DNA from: Castellaniella sp041677825
GTDB taxonomy: Bacteria > Pseudomonadota > Gammaproteobacteria > Burkholderiales > Burkholderiaceae_B
Length of the DNA: 64,000 nt
Assembly: GCF_041677825.1 (NCBI RefSeq)
Contig: NZ_JBAYPG010000002.1
Location: 1 to 64,000, forward strand
Reading direction: 5' to 3'
The position numbers and the translations under genes were made by a program. The notes beneath the pieces were generated by a model. It worked only from the letters and a program-made list of their open reading frames with translations, had not been told where the DNA came from and made no database searches. Positions 24,813-33,081 of this stretch are shown piece after piece; the stretch's first letter is position 1, and the number at the start of each line of letters is the position of its first letter.

Positions 24813-25319
24813 ATGTCTCCAATGAACAACATCCTGCTCTGGCCCCTGCCCGACGAACCGGCCACAGAAGAACTGGCGCGCCAGCTGGCCGGGCTGCTGT
24901 GCGGCCAACACCCGAAAGCCCCGCAGACAGGCGGTCGCATCCACCTGCACGGTGATCTGGGCACCGGCAAGACCACCCTGGTACGGGCGCTGCTGCGTGC
25001 AGCGGGCGTGCAAGGGCGCATCAAAAGCCCCAGCTACGCCCTTCTTGAAAGTTATAATGTTTCTAACTTATACTTCCATCACTTTGATTTTTATCGGTTT
25101 AGCGATGCGCACGAATGGCGTGACGCGGGCTTCGACGAACTCTTCGACGAGCAGGCCATCATTCTGATCGAATGGCCCGAACAGGCCGGCACCCGTCTAC
25201 CGCCCCCGGATCTGGACATCCACCTGCGATATGCAGACCCCGGACGCCACGCCACACTCAGTGCCCACAGCAGCAAAGGACAAGGATGGCTGACGCATCT
25301 GAACGCACCACAGGCATGA
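24813..25319 (+). CDS. tsaE: tRNA threonylcarbamoyladenosine biosynthesis ATPase TsaE
   Basis: 168 residues. The P-loop is HGDLGTGKTTL (about 46-56), followed by SPSYALLESY and HFDFYRF, the usual TsaE sequence, then ILIEWPEQ. TsaE is the ATPase that supports TsaB/TsaD in making t6A37 on ANN-decoding tRNAs. The start at 24813 is one of two close ATGs (24822 is the other). A strikingly AT-rich patch at about 25045-25104 interrupts an otherwise GC-rich gene and contains promoter-like hexamers. The amidase gene amiC starts within the tsaE 3' end. Confidence 0.92.
   Translation: MSPMNNILLWPLPDEPATEELARQLAGLLCGQHPKAPQTGGRIHLHGDLGTGKTTLVRALLRAAGVQGRIKSPSYALLESYNVSNLYFHHFDFYRFSDAHEWRDAGFDELFDEQAIILIEWPEQAGTRLPPPDLDIHLRYADPGRHATLSAHSSKGQGWLTHLNAPQA
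25045..25074 (+). promoter_or_regulatory. Promoter-like -35/-10 pair inside tsaE, candidate amiC promoter
   Basis: TTGAAA (25045-25050) and TATACT (25069-25074) are 18 bases apart inside a very AT-rich stretch of tsaE; a TATAAT also occurs at 25053-25058. They lie about 210 bases before the amiC start. The AT-rich patch stands out from the GC-rich codon use around it. Function is inferred from sequence only. Confidence 0.35.
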
Positions 25320-26656
25320 TCCCGCCTGCCGCCCCGCTGCGGCGCAGGCTGATCGCCGGCGCGGGCACCCTGCTGATGCTGCCCGTGCTGCCACGCATGG
25401 CGCATGCAGCCACCATCGTGGCTGTGCGTACGTGGCCAGCAGACGAATACACCCGGGTCACCCTGGAAATGGACACCGAGCTCAAGGCCGAACACTTCAC
25501 GCTCACCAACCCGCATCGCCTGGTGGTGGATATCGATGGCCTGCAGCTCAAGGCCGCCATCAACGATCTGGTCAAGCGCATCAAGCCCAACGACCCCTAT
25601 ATCGCCAGTGTTCGCGTGGGGCAGAACCGCCCCGATGTGGTTCGTCTGGTGTTCGACCTCAAGCAGGACGTGGCGCCTCAGGTGTTCACGCTCAAGCCCA
25701 TCGGTGAATACCAGTATCGTCTGGTGCTGGATCTCTACCCAAAGGTCGCCCAGGATCCGCTCATGGCCCTGCTCAAGGACGCCGAGAACGATCCGCTCGC
25801 CGGCATCCTCGAGGATCTTGCCCAGCAGCGGGGTTCGGGCAAGGGCTCGATTCCGCTGGCTGACGGCCAGGACCTGCCCGCACCGCCAGCGAGCCACAGG
25901 GCCGAGCCCCCTCCCCCGCCCTCGCGCCTGGCGCCGCCCAGCGTGGCCGCCCGCTCGCGTCCGCTGCTCATCGCCCTGGACCCAGGCCATGGTGGTGAAG
26001 ATCCAGGCGCCATCGGCCGCCACGGCACCCGCGAAAAAGACGTCGTCCTGCAGATCGCCCAGCGCCTCAAGAAACTGATCGATGCACAACCCAATATGCG
26101 CGCCTACCTGACACGCGACCGGGATTACTTCGTGCCTCTCAATGTGCGCGTCCAGAAGGCTCGCCGTGTGAAGGCGGACCTGTTCATTTCGATCCATGCC
26201 GATGCCTGGATCAAACCCACGGCCCGTGGCTCTTCGGTCTGGGCCCTGTCACAGAACGGGGCCACCAGTGCCTCGGCGCGCTGGCTGGCACAAAAGGAAA
26301 ATGACGCCGACCTGATCGGCGGCGTGAATCTGGGTGCGCACAATGCCCAGGTGGCCAAGGTGCTGCTCGATCTGTCCACAGGGGCCCAGATCAATGATTC
26401 GATCCGCGTCGGCACCCAGGTTCTCAATGAAATCGGCAAGATCAACACGCTGCACAAGAACCGCATCGAGCGCGCCGGGTTTGCCGTGCTCAAGGCGCCC
26501 GACATTCCGTCCATCCTGATCGAAACGGCCTTCATCAGCAACCCGGCCGAGGAAAAGCTGCTGCGCAGCCCGGCGCATCAACAGCGCATCGCCAGCGCCG
26601 TACTCAGCGGCGTGCAGGATTATTTCGCTTCCACGGCCGCGCTGGCGCGCTCCTGA
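25286..26656 (+). CDS. amiC: N-acetylmuramoyl-L-alanine amidase AmiC
   Basis: 456 residues. A twin-arginine-like signal, PLRRRLIAGAGTLLMLPVLP, ending around AHA, indicates export to the periplasm. An AMIN domain (about 42-145) precedes a proline-rich linker. The C-terminal amidase_3 domain has the zinc motif ALDPGHGGEDPGAIG and the catalytic-end ETAFISNPAEE. It cleaves the amide bond between MurNAc and the stem peptide during daughter-cell separation. The ATG at 25286 lies inside the end of tsaE, with AAGGA 7 bases before it; an ATG at 25316 overlapping the tsaE stop is the alternative. Confidence 0.93.
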   Translation: MADASERTTGMIPPAAPLRRRLIAGAGTLLMLPVLPRMAHAATIVAVRTWPADEYTRVTLEMDTELKAEHFTLTNPHRLVVDIDGLQLKAAINDLVKRIKPNDPYIASVRVGQNRPDVVRLVFDLKQDVAPQVFTLKPIGEYQYRLVLDLYPKVAQDPLMALLKDAENDPLAGILEDLAQQRGSGKGSIPLADGQDLPAPPASHRAEPPPPPSRLAPPSVAARSRPLLIALDPGHGGEDPGAIGRHGTREKDVVLQIAQRLKKLIDAQPNMRAYLTRDRDYFVPLNVRVQKARRVKADLFISIHADAWIKPTARGSSVWALSQNGATSASARWLAQKENDADLIGGVNLGAHNAQVAKVLLDLSTGAQINDSIRVGTQVLNEIGKINTLHKNRIERAGFAVLKAPDIPSILIETAFISNPAEEKLLRSPAHQQRIASAVLSGVQDYFASTAALARS

Positions 26657-26684
26657 AAATCCCTCCGGCCATGCCGCTGGCGCG

Positions 26685-27320
26685 TCACAAGTGACGCGTA
26701 CGCAGCAACTTCCAGAGCACCCCCAGCGCAGCCGGCACTGCCGCCGCCGCCACGCCCACGAGCACGATGGTGTTCAGGTGATCCTTGATGACGGGCACGT
26801 TGCCGAAGAAATAGCCCAGGGTGATCAGACCTGCAATCCAGAGCACCGCCCCCAGGACGTTGTAGAATTGGAACACCCACCAGCGCATGCCGGCCACACC
26901 GGCCACAAACGGCGCAAACGTCCGGAACAATGGCAGAAAACGTGACAGCACGATTGTCTTGCCGCCGTGCTGCTCATAAAAGGTGTGCGTACGGATCAAG
27001 GCCTTGCGATCGAGAAAGCGATAGTCGCGCGCAAACACCTTGGGCCCGATATAGTGGCCCACATGATAATTCACGGTATTGCCCAGGACGGCGGCCACGA
27101 TCAGGATACCGCCCAGCAGCACGGGATCGAGCAGCCCCGAAGCCCCGAAGGCCCCGGCAATGAACAGCAGCGAGTCGCCGGGCAGGAAGGGCAGGACCAC
27201 CAGGCCCGTTTCACCAAAGATGATCCCCGCGAGGATCAGGTAGATCCAGGCCCCGTACTCGACCACCCAGACCCCCAGGGATTGGTCGATGTGCAAGATC
27301 AGCTGGAAGAACTCGGCCAT
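26685..27320 (-). CDS. DedA-family membrane protein
   Basis: 211 residues with four to five hydrophobic segments. The DedA/SNARE-associated signature is clear: FGETGLVVLPFLPGDSLLF near residues 35-53 and the conserved SRFLPLFRTFAPFVAGVAGM arginine/proline stretch at about 126-145. DedA proteins are inner-membrane lipid or undecaprenyl-phosphate flippases, or affect membrane potential. The gene is divergent from mutL and convergent with amiC. I discard a longer upstream frame because it would run antisense through mutL. Confidence 0.9.
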   Translation of the reverse strand: MAEFFQLILHIDQSLGVWVVEYGAWIYLILAGIIFGETGLVVLPFLPGDSLLFIAGAFGASGLLDPVLLGGILIVAAVLGNTVNYHVGHYIGPKVFARDYRFLDRKALIRTHTFYEQHGGKTIVLSRFLPLFRTFAPFVAGVAGMRWWVFQFYNVLGAVLWIAGLITLGYFFGNVPVIKDHLNTIVLVGVAAAAVPAALGVLWKLLRTRHL

Positions 27321-27364
27321 GGAAGCAAACTGCCCTGTGTCGATGGATGAATTGCGCCGCTCAC

Positions 27365-27370
27365 TATAAT
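27365..27370 (+). promoter_or_regulatory. Perfect -10 hexamer upstream of mutL
   Basis: TATAAT lies 30 bases before the ATG at 27400 and 12 before the alternative ATG at 27382. No good -35 element is found at the standard spacing. Transcription from it would begin near 27377, which favours 27400 as the translation start. Confidence 0.4.
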
Positions 27371-27399
27371 CGTTATCTGGAATGAATGCCTTGCCTGAC

Positions 27400-29352
27400 A
27401 TGTCACGACCCATTGCGCCCCTGCCCGATACCCTGATCAACCAGATCGCCGCTGGCGAAGTCATCGAGCGGCCGGCCTCGGTTCTGCGTGAACTGCTCGA
27501 CAACGCGCTCGATGCCGGCGCGCAGGCCATCGAAGTACGGCTCGACGGCGGCGGCATACGGCGCATCATGGTGACCGATGACGGCAGCGGCATTGCGCAC
27601 GAACAGCTCAGCCTGGCCCTGCAGCAGCATGCGACCAGCAAGATCAGCTCACTGGACGAGCTCGAATCGGTCGCCACCCTCGGGTTTCGTGGCGAAGCGC
27701 TCGCCTCGATCGCCTCGGTGGCGCAGTTGACCCTCACCTCACGCACGGCCACGGCGCCCCATGCGTGGCAGTTGGCACCCGGCCAGACAGCGCCCGAGCC
27801 CGCTGCCGGCGCCATCGGCACGCGCGTCGAAGTCCGGCAACTGTTCGACCAGATCCCGGCGCGGCGCAAGTTCCTGCGCGCCGAGGGCACCGAATACGCG
27901 CACTGCCTGGACGTACTCGAGCGCATGGCGCTGGCACACCCCGCAGTGGCCATCCGTGTGTTTCACAATGACCGGGCACAGCGGCACTGGCCCGCCACGG
28001 ATCTTCCAGGGCGCCTGCACGATGTACTGGGTGCGGATTTCATGCAGCAGGGGATACCGATCACGGCGGAACACGGCCTGGTCGCGCTGGATGGCGTCAT
28101 CACGCGCCCCACGTTTGCACGCAACCGCGCCGATCGCCAATATCTGTACGTGAATGGCCGCCACGTGCGCGATCGAACCGTGTCACACGCCGTGCGCCAG
28201 GCGTACGCAGACGTGCTCCATGGCGACCGGCAGCCCGCCTGGGTGCTGTTCCTCACGCTGGATCCGAATGCGGTCGACGTCAACGTGCACCCGGCCAAAC
28301 AGGAAGTGCGCTTTCGCGAAAGCGGCGCCCTGCATCGCTTCGTGGCCCAGAGCCTGGGCACCGCGCTGGCCACCCCGGGCGGGGAAGCCGGAGAGGCCGG
28401 CCACACTGCGCACGACCTGGGCACGCTGTCGGGGCCGGCCATGGACGACCCGGCTGGCGCCTTCTCGGCAACAGCCAGCGAAGCCGGGGATCCCGGGGCA
28501 CCGTCCCGAGCCCAGGCCTGGGCCCCAGATCCGGGGCGCCCGGCAACGGTCTCCAGGGTGCCTGCGTCTTCGACTCATGCAGTATCCGCAAGCCGCACGG
28601 CGTCCGGCCCCTGGGGCCGCATGCCGGCCCAGCAACCCATCGGTCTGCAAGAGCCCCCGGCCGGTGCGGGCTGGCAGGCCCTCTATCGGCCACTCGAAGA
28701 GCGTCAGGATCCCGCGACAGGCCCATCTTCCAGCTCGTCCTCCAGCCTGCCCACCGGGCTGCCCGACGACCTGCCGCTGGGCATGGCGCTGGGGCAGCTG
28801 CATGGGATCTATATCCTCGCCCAGAACCGCAACGGCCTCATCGTGGTGGACATGCATGCAGCGCACGAACGCATCGTGTATGAATCCTTGAAGCACAAGC
28901 TCGATGAAGCGCCCCTGGCCGCACAGGAACTGCTCGTTCCGGTGGTCATTGCCGTGAACGAAATCGCCGTGGCACTGGCTGAGGAACACCGCCGCACCCT
29001 GGAGGATCTGGGCCTGCATCTGGCGGCCACCGGGCCCGCATCCCTGGCTGTGCGGGCCGTACCGGCCCTGCTGGCCGATGGCGATATCGAGTCGCTGGCC
29101 CGTGGAGTGCTCGCCGATCTGGCACGCTACGGTCAATCGGCCCGCCTGACCGAACAACGCAATGAACTGCTCGCCACCATGGCCTGCCACGGTGCGGTTC
29201 GTGCCCACAGGCGCCTCACCCTGGAAGAAATGAACGCCTTGCTGCGCCAGATGGAACGCACTGAACGGGCTGACCAGTGCAACCATGGCCGCCCCACCTG
29301 GTTTCACTGGACACTGGGTGATCTCGACAAGCTCTTCATGCGGGGCCAGTAA
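27400..29352 (+). CDS. mutL: DNA mismatch repair protein MutL
   Basis: About 650 residues. The GHKL ATPase motifs are present: IAAGEVIERPASVL, ELLDNALDAGA, TDDGSGI and GFRGEALASIASV. A Ser/Ala/Pro-rich linker (about 330-450) leads to a dimerisation domain. That domain has DMHAAHERIVYE near 484, ACHGAVRA near 595 and QCNHGRPT near 626. These correspond to the three metal-binding motifs of nicking MutL proteins, with Met replacing the usual Gln in DQHA. This suggests a MutH-independent nickase. Start codons at 27382 and 27400 are both possible. miaA follows after 3 bp. Confidence 0.95.
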   Translation: MSRPIAPLPDTLINQIAAGEVIERPASVLRELLDNALDAGAQAIEVRLDGGGIRRIMVTDDGSGIAHEQLSLALQQHATSKISSLDELESVATLGFRGEALASIASVAQLTLTSRTATAPHAWQLAPGQTAPEPAAGAIGTRVEVRQLFDQIPARRKFLRAEGTEYAHCLDVLERMALAHPAVAIRVFHNDRAQRHWPATDLPGRLHDVLGADFMQQGIPITAEHGLVALDGVITRPTFARNRADRQYLYVNGRHVRDRTVSHAVRQAYADVLHGDRQPAWVLFLTLDPNAVDVNVHPAKQEVRFRESGALHRFVAQSLGTALATPGGEAGEAGHTAHDLGTLSGPAMDDPAGAFSATASEAGDPGAPSRAQAWAPDPGRPATVSRVPASSTHAVSASRTASGPWGRMPAQQPIGLQEPPAGAGWQALYRPLEERQDPATGPSSSSSSSLPTGLPDDLPLGMALGQLHGIYILAQNRNGLIVVDMHAAHERIVYESLKHKLDEAPLAAQELLVPVVIAVNEIAVALAEEHRRTLEDLGLHLAATGPASLAVRAVPALLADGDIESLARGVLADLARYGQSARLTEQRNELLATMACHGAVRAHRRLTLEEMNALLRQMERTERADQCNHGRPTWFHWTLGDLDKLFMRGQ

Positions 29353-29355
29353 GGC

Positions 29356-30339
29356 ATGACCCAGCGCACAGCCACGCCCATCCTCTGCCTCACGGGCCCC
29401 ACGGCCGCGGGCAAGTCGGCTGCCGCGCTGGCCCTGGCGCAGCGCTGGCCCATCGAAATTATCGTCATGGACTCCGCCACTCTGTATCGCGGCATGGATA
29501 TCGGCACCGCCAAGCCGGATCGGGCTGAACAGGCTCGGGTGCGCCATCATCTGATCGACATCCTGGACCCGGCCCAGCACTACTCAGCAGCCCGATTCGC
29601 CACAGACGCCACCCGTTTGATCGCCGAAATCGAGGCCCGGGGCCATAGGCCTCTGCTGTGCGGGGGCACCCTGCTCTACTGGAAAGCCCTGCGTGAAGGC
29701 CTGCATGATCTGCCCGGGGCGGATCCACAATTGCGGGCCGAACTGGATGCACGCGCACGGCGCCACGGCTGGCCTGCCCTGCACGCGGACCTGGCGCGCG
29801 TGGATCCCGCCACCGCAGCCCGCCTGGCTCCCCATGACAGCCAGCGGCTGCAACGCGCACTGGAAATCTTCCATACCAGTGGCCGCCCCATGAGCCACTG
29901 GCTGGCACAGCCTGCCCGGCCGTTGCTGCCGGGCAGGTCGTTCGTCACCCTCAGCCTCGAACCGGGCCGACGTGATGCCCTGCACGCGCGTATTGCGCAG
30001 CGCTTCGATGCGATGCTGCAGGCAGGCCTGCTCGAAGAAGTCGAATCACTGATGGCCCGCCCCGATCTGCACCCCGGGCTGCCCGCCATCCGCTGCGTGG
30101 GCTACCGGCAGTTGTGGGAGCACCTGCAGGGCCGCATGCCCCTGCCCGAAGCCCGCGAGCAGGCGATCGCCGCCACCCGCCAACTGGCCAGGCGCCAGCT
30201 GACCTGGTTGCGCGCCCAGTCCGAACGGCAGCGGATCGACGGCCTGGCCGCCGATGCAACCCGCCAGGTGGTCGATGCGGTGGCACAGGCACTCAAGGCC
30301 CCGGGGCCGGAACCTGTCTGGACATCCACCCCTGTGTGA
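29356..30339 (+). CDS. miaA: tRNA dimethylallyltransferase MiaA
   Basis: 327 residues. The P-loop is LTGPTAAGKSAAAL (about 13-26), followed by DSATLYRGMDIGTAKP, LIDILDP and GGTLLYWKAL, then the RCVGYRQLW segment. MiaA adds an isopentenyl group to A37 of UNN-decoding tRNAs. The DSATLYRGMD and GGTLLYWKAL elements are the betaproteobacterial form. It lies 3 bp after mutL, the classical mutL-miaA pairing. It converges on purM with a 42-bp gap that has no clear hairpin. Confidence 0.95.
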   Translation: MTQRTATPILCLTGPTAAGKSAAALALAQRWPIEIIVMDSATLYRGMDIGTAKPDRAEQARVRHHLIDILDPAQHYSAARFATDATRLIAEIEARGHRPLLCGGTLLYWKALREGLHDLPGADPQLRAELDARARRHGWPALHADLARVDPATAARLAPHDSQRLQRALEIFHTSGRPMSHWLAQPARPLLPGRSFVTLSLEPGRRDALHARIAQRFDAMLQAGLLEEVESLMARPDLHPGLPAIRCVGYRQLWEHLQGRMPLPEAREQAIAATRQLARRQLTWLRAQSERQRIDGLAADATRQVVDAVAQALKAPGPEPVWTSTPV

Positions 30340-30381
30340 ACCCCCCCACAGGCTGAAGAGCGTGGTTTGCCCCGCGCCTGG

Positions 30382-31431
30382 TCAAAGGATGACGGTCTGT
30401 GCCGTACCTGGTTCTGCCGCCACGATTTCGCCCAGCACGTGTACCGTTTCGCCCTGCGCGCGCAAAGTGCCGGCCACCGCGCCTGCTGATGCGGCCTCGA
30501 CCACCAGCACCATGCCGATGCCGCAGTTGAAGACACGCGCCATCTCGTGGTCGGACACGCCCCCCTGAGCCTGCAGCCACTGGAACAGCGCGGGGCGTGC
30601 CCAGGCATCGGCATGCAGCTGCGCGCGCAACCCCGGCTGCAGGATGCGCGGGATGTTCTCGAGCAGGCCCCCGCCAGTGATGTGCGCCAGGCCCTTGATG
30701 GCCCGTCCATGGGCGGCCAGCGCGGCCAGAACGGCCCGTACGTAGATGCGCGTAGGCGCCATGATGACGTCGGCCAGCGGGCGCCCTGCGAGATCCTGCC
30801 CCGGGTGTGCGCCTGCATGATGAAGAATCTTGCGGATCAGCGAATACCCATTCGAGTGGGCACCGCTGGAGGCCAGGCCCAGGACCACATCACCCGGCCC
30901 GATGCTGCGACCATCGATCAGGTCGGATTTCTCTACCACCCCGACCGCAAAACCCGCCAGATCGTACTCGCCATCCGGATACATGCCGGGCATCTCGGCG
31001 GTCTCGCCACCGATGAGGGCGCAGCCTGCGAGTTCGCAGCCGCGCGCAACCCCCCCCACCACCTGGGTGGCCACGTCGAGGGACAACCGGCCACAGGCGA
31101 AATAGTCAAGAAAATACAGTGGCTCGGCCCCCTGCACGAGAATGTCGTTGACGCTCATGGCGACCAGGTCGATGCCGACGGTTGCATGGCGCTGCCACTC
31201 GAACGCGAGCATCAGTTTCGTGCCTACACCATCCGTGCCGGACACCAGCACCGGCTCGCACATATGGGGCGGCACTGCAAACAGGGCCCCGAAGCCACCA
31301 ATGCCGGCCATGACGCCGGGGCGCATGGTGCGTGCGGCCAGGGGCTTGATGCGATCCACCAGAGCGTCACCGGCGTCGATATCGACGCCCGCATCCCGGT
31401 AGGTGAAGGAAGGTTTCGAGGGCTGTGTCAT
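30382..31431 (-). CDS. purM: Phosphoribosylformylglycinamidine cyclo-ligase PurM
   Basis: 349 residues. The AIR synthetase start SFTYRDAGVDIDAGDALVDR, GGFGALF, VSGTDGVGTKL and GGETAEMPGMY motifs are diagnostic. It converts FGAM to AIR in purine synthesis using ATP. It is a single gene, divergent from hda and convergent with miaA. I start at the ATG at 31431, just before TQPSKPSF; another ATG lies 12 bases upstream. The 154-bp gap to hda has a hairpin (see 31515-31533) but no recognisable PurR box. Confidence 0.95.
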   Translation of the reverse strand: MTQPSKPSFTYRDAGVDIDAGDALVDRIKPLAARTMRPGVMAGIGGFGALFAVPPHMCEPVLVSGTDGVGTKLMLAFEWQRHATVGIDLVAMSVNDILVQGAEPLYFLDYFACGRLSLDVATQVVGGVARGCELAGCALIGGETAEMPGMYPDGEYDLAGFAVGVVEKSDLIDGRSIGPGDVVLGLASSGAHSNGYSLIRKILHHAGAHPGQDLAGRPLADVIMAPTRIYVRAVLAALAAHGRAIKGLAHITGGGLLENIPRILQPGLRAQLHADAWARPALFQWLQAQGGVSDHEMARVFNCGIGMVLVVEAASAGAVAGTLRAQGETVHVLGEIVAAEPGTAQTVIL

Positions 31432-31514
31432 GATGAAAGGCACCAGAGGTCAGGAAAACGGCATACGATCTGACGAAAACGGCCGGATATGCCAGAATGC
31501 CGCATTCGAGCGAT

Positions 31515-31533
31515 GTCGCCCACGATGGGCGAC
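31515..31533. repeat. 8-bp perfect hairpin between purM and hda
   Basis: GTCGCCCA-CGA-TGGGCGAC is a perfect stem with a 3-base loop, in the divergent gap between purM and hda. It could be an operator or part of either leader RNA. No T-run follows, so it is not a typical terminator. Confidence 0.35.
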
Positions 31534-31585
31534 AGCACCCACAATTTTACCCGACTGCGGATCCACGCCGCCTGCGCCAGACCTC

Positions 31586-32302
31586 ATGTTGCAACAGCAG
31601 ATCCTGGACATCCTGCCGGCCCCCGACCCTACGCTGGCCGGGTTTGTTGCCGGGCCGAACATCCCGATACTGCAGGCCGTGCGCGAACTGCAGCCGGGGA
31701 CACTCCTGTACCTGTGGGGCGGTCGCGGCAGTGGGCGCAGCCACCTGCTGCGGGCCGCGGCACATCAGCCAGACCCGCAATCCGGCCAGCCGGCCGGCCT
31801 GTATGTTCCAGCCACGCAGGCCGGTGAACGGCTGCCATCCCTGGCTGACGAGGACACGCCCATTCCTGCCCCGCTGATCGCCATCGATGACGTACAGCAG
31901 TTCGAAGCCAGCGCACAGGGTGCGTTGTTCGGCCTCATCAACCGCTGGCGCAGCACCATCGACACGCCCGCGGCCTTCAGCATACTGTGTGCAGGCAACT
32001 GTGCGCCGCGCATGCTGGCCCTGCGCGAAGACCTGCGCACCCGGCTGGCCTGGGGGCACGTGATGCGCCTCGAGCAATTGTCGGACCATGAACGTGGCCA
32101 GGCACTGCTGGACCAGGCCCGCACTCGTGGCATACCGCTTGCGCCCGAACTGCTGCACTGGATCCTGACCCACCATGACAGGGACATGGGGCGCCTGATG
32201 GCCCTCATGGACGCCCTGGACCGATATTCCCTGGCCCGCCACAGACCCATCACCCTGCCACTGCTCAAAGAGTTGCTGGCGCATTCCGCATCAGACCCAT
32301 GA
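31586..32302 (+). CDS. hda: DnaA regulatory inactivator Hda (DnaA ATPase paralogue)
   Basis: 238 residues with a DnaA-like AAA+ domain: Walker A-like LWGGRGSGRSHLL, with Arg in place of the usual Lys, the PLIAIDDVQ Walker B and a sensor region near EDLRTRLAWG. There is no DnaA DNA-binding domain. Hda promotes ATP hydrolysis by DnaA with the beta clamp to limit re-initiation. The N-terminal MLQQQILDIL is a plausible clamp-binding segment. It overlaps the HAD gene by 4 bp (ATGA) and heads the hda-HAD-pcnB-folK set. Confidence 0.88.
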   Translation: MLQQQILDILPAPDPTLAGFVAGPNIPILQAVRELQPGTLLYLWGGRGSGRSHLLRAAAHQPDPQSGQPAGLYVPATQAGERLPSLADEDTPIPAPLIAIDDVQQFEASAQGALFGLINRWRSTIDTPAAFSILCAGNCAPRMLALREDLRTRLAWGHVMRLEQLSDHERGQALLDQARTRGIPLAPELLHWILTHHDRDMGRLMALMDALDRYSLARHRPITLPLLKELLAHSASDP

Positions 32303-32997
32303 CCCATCATCTCGCGCTCTTCGATCTCGATCACACGCTGCTGCCCTTCGACAGCGATTATCAATGGGCCGAATTTCTGGCCCGTACCGGACGCGCTGGC
32401 GATCCAGCGCTCGCGCGGGCACGCAACGACGACCTGATGCGGCGCTACAACGAAGGCGCGCTGAGCGCCGAAGAGGCCGCCGATTTCATGCTGGGCCTGC
32501 TGCGCCTGGGCAGCGCCGAAGAACTGGCCGCGTGGCATCGTGAATACATGGACACGGTGGTGCAGCCGCGCCTGCTGCCGCAGGCGCGGGCGCTGGTGGA
32601 TGAACACCTGGCCCGCGGCGACCTGTGCGCCATCGTCACCGCCACCAATACGTTTGTCACCAGCCCGATCGCGCAGGCCCTGGGTATCCGGCACCTGATC
32701 GGCACCATTCCGCAACAGGATGCGCAAGGCCGGTACACCGGACGCATCCATGGTACGCCCAGCTTCAGCGCAGGCAAGGTCATCCGGGTCCGTCAGTGGC
32801 TGCTCGAACTCGATCGGCAGCTGAGCGATTTCGACGAGACCTGGTTCTACAGTGATTCCATCAATGACCTGCCCCTGCTGGAAGCCGTCAGCCACCCGGT
32901 GGCCACCAATCCCAGCCCCGCACTGCGCGAAATCGCCCGGACCCGCGGCTGGCGCGAACTCGACCTGTTTTCCGAGCTGCAGGACCACAAATCGTGA
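32299..32997 (+). CDS. HAD-superfamily IB phosphatase, SerB-like
   Basis: 232 residues. The HAD nucleophile motif LFDLDHTLLPFDSDYQW lies at 7-23 (Asp9/Asp11); motif II Thr lies in CAIVTATNTFVT, and motif III/IV in YSDSINDLPLL. The alpha-helical cap after motif I is typical of subclass IB, which includes phosphoserine phosphatase-like and histidinol-phosphatase enzymes. The exact substrate is not clear. The start overlaps the hda stop by 4 bp, suggesting coupled translation. The same hda-HAD-pcnB order occurs in Bordetella-like genomes (from memory). Confidence 0.88.
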   Translation: MTHHLALFDLDHTLLPFDSDYQWAEFLARTGRAGDPALARARNDDLMRRYNEGALSAEEAADFMLGLLRLGSAEELAAWHREYMDTVVQPRLLPQARALVDEHLARGDLCAIVTATNTFVTSPIAQALGIRHLIGTIPQQDAQGRYTGRIHGTPSFSAGKVIRVRQWLLELDRQLSDFDETWFYSDSINDLPLLEAVSHPVATNPSPALREIARTRGWRELDLFSELQDHKS

Positions 32998-33081
32998 GCC
33001 GGAACGCAGCAGCAGGCGCCCGTAGCCAATGAAGCGGGCTTTCCCTGCGGACTGATGGTGCAGGCTGGTAAAATACGCGCC

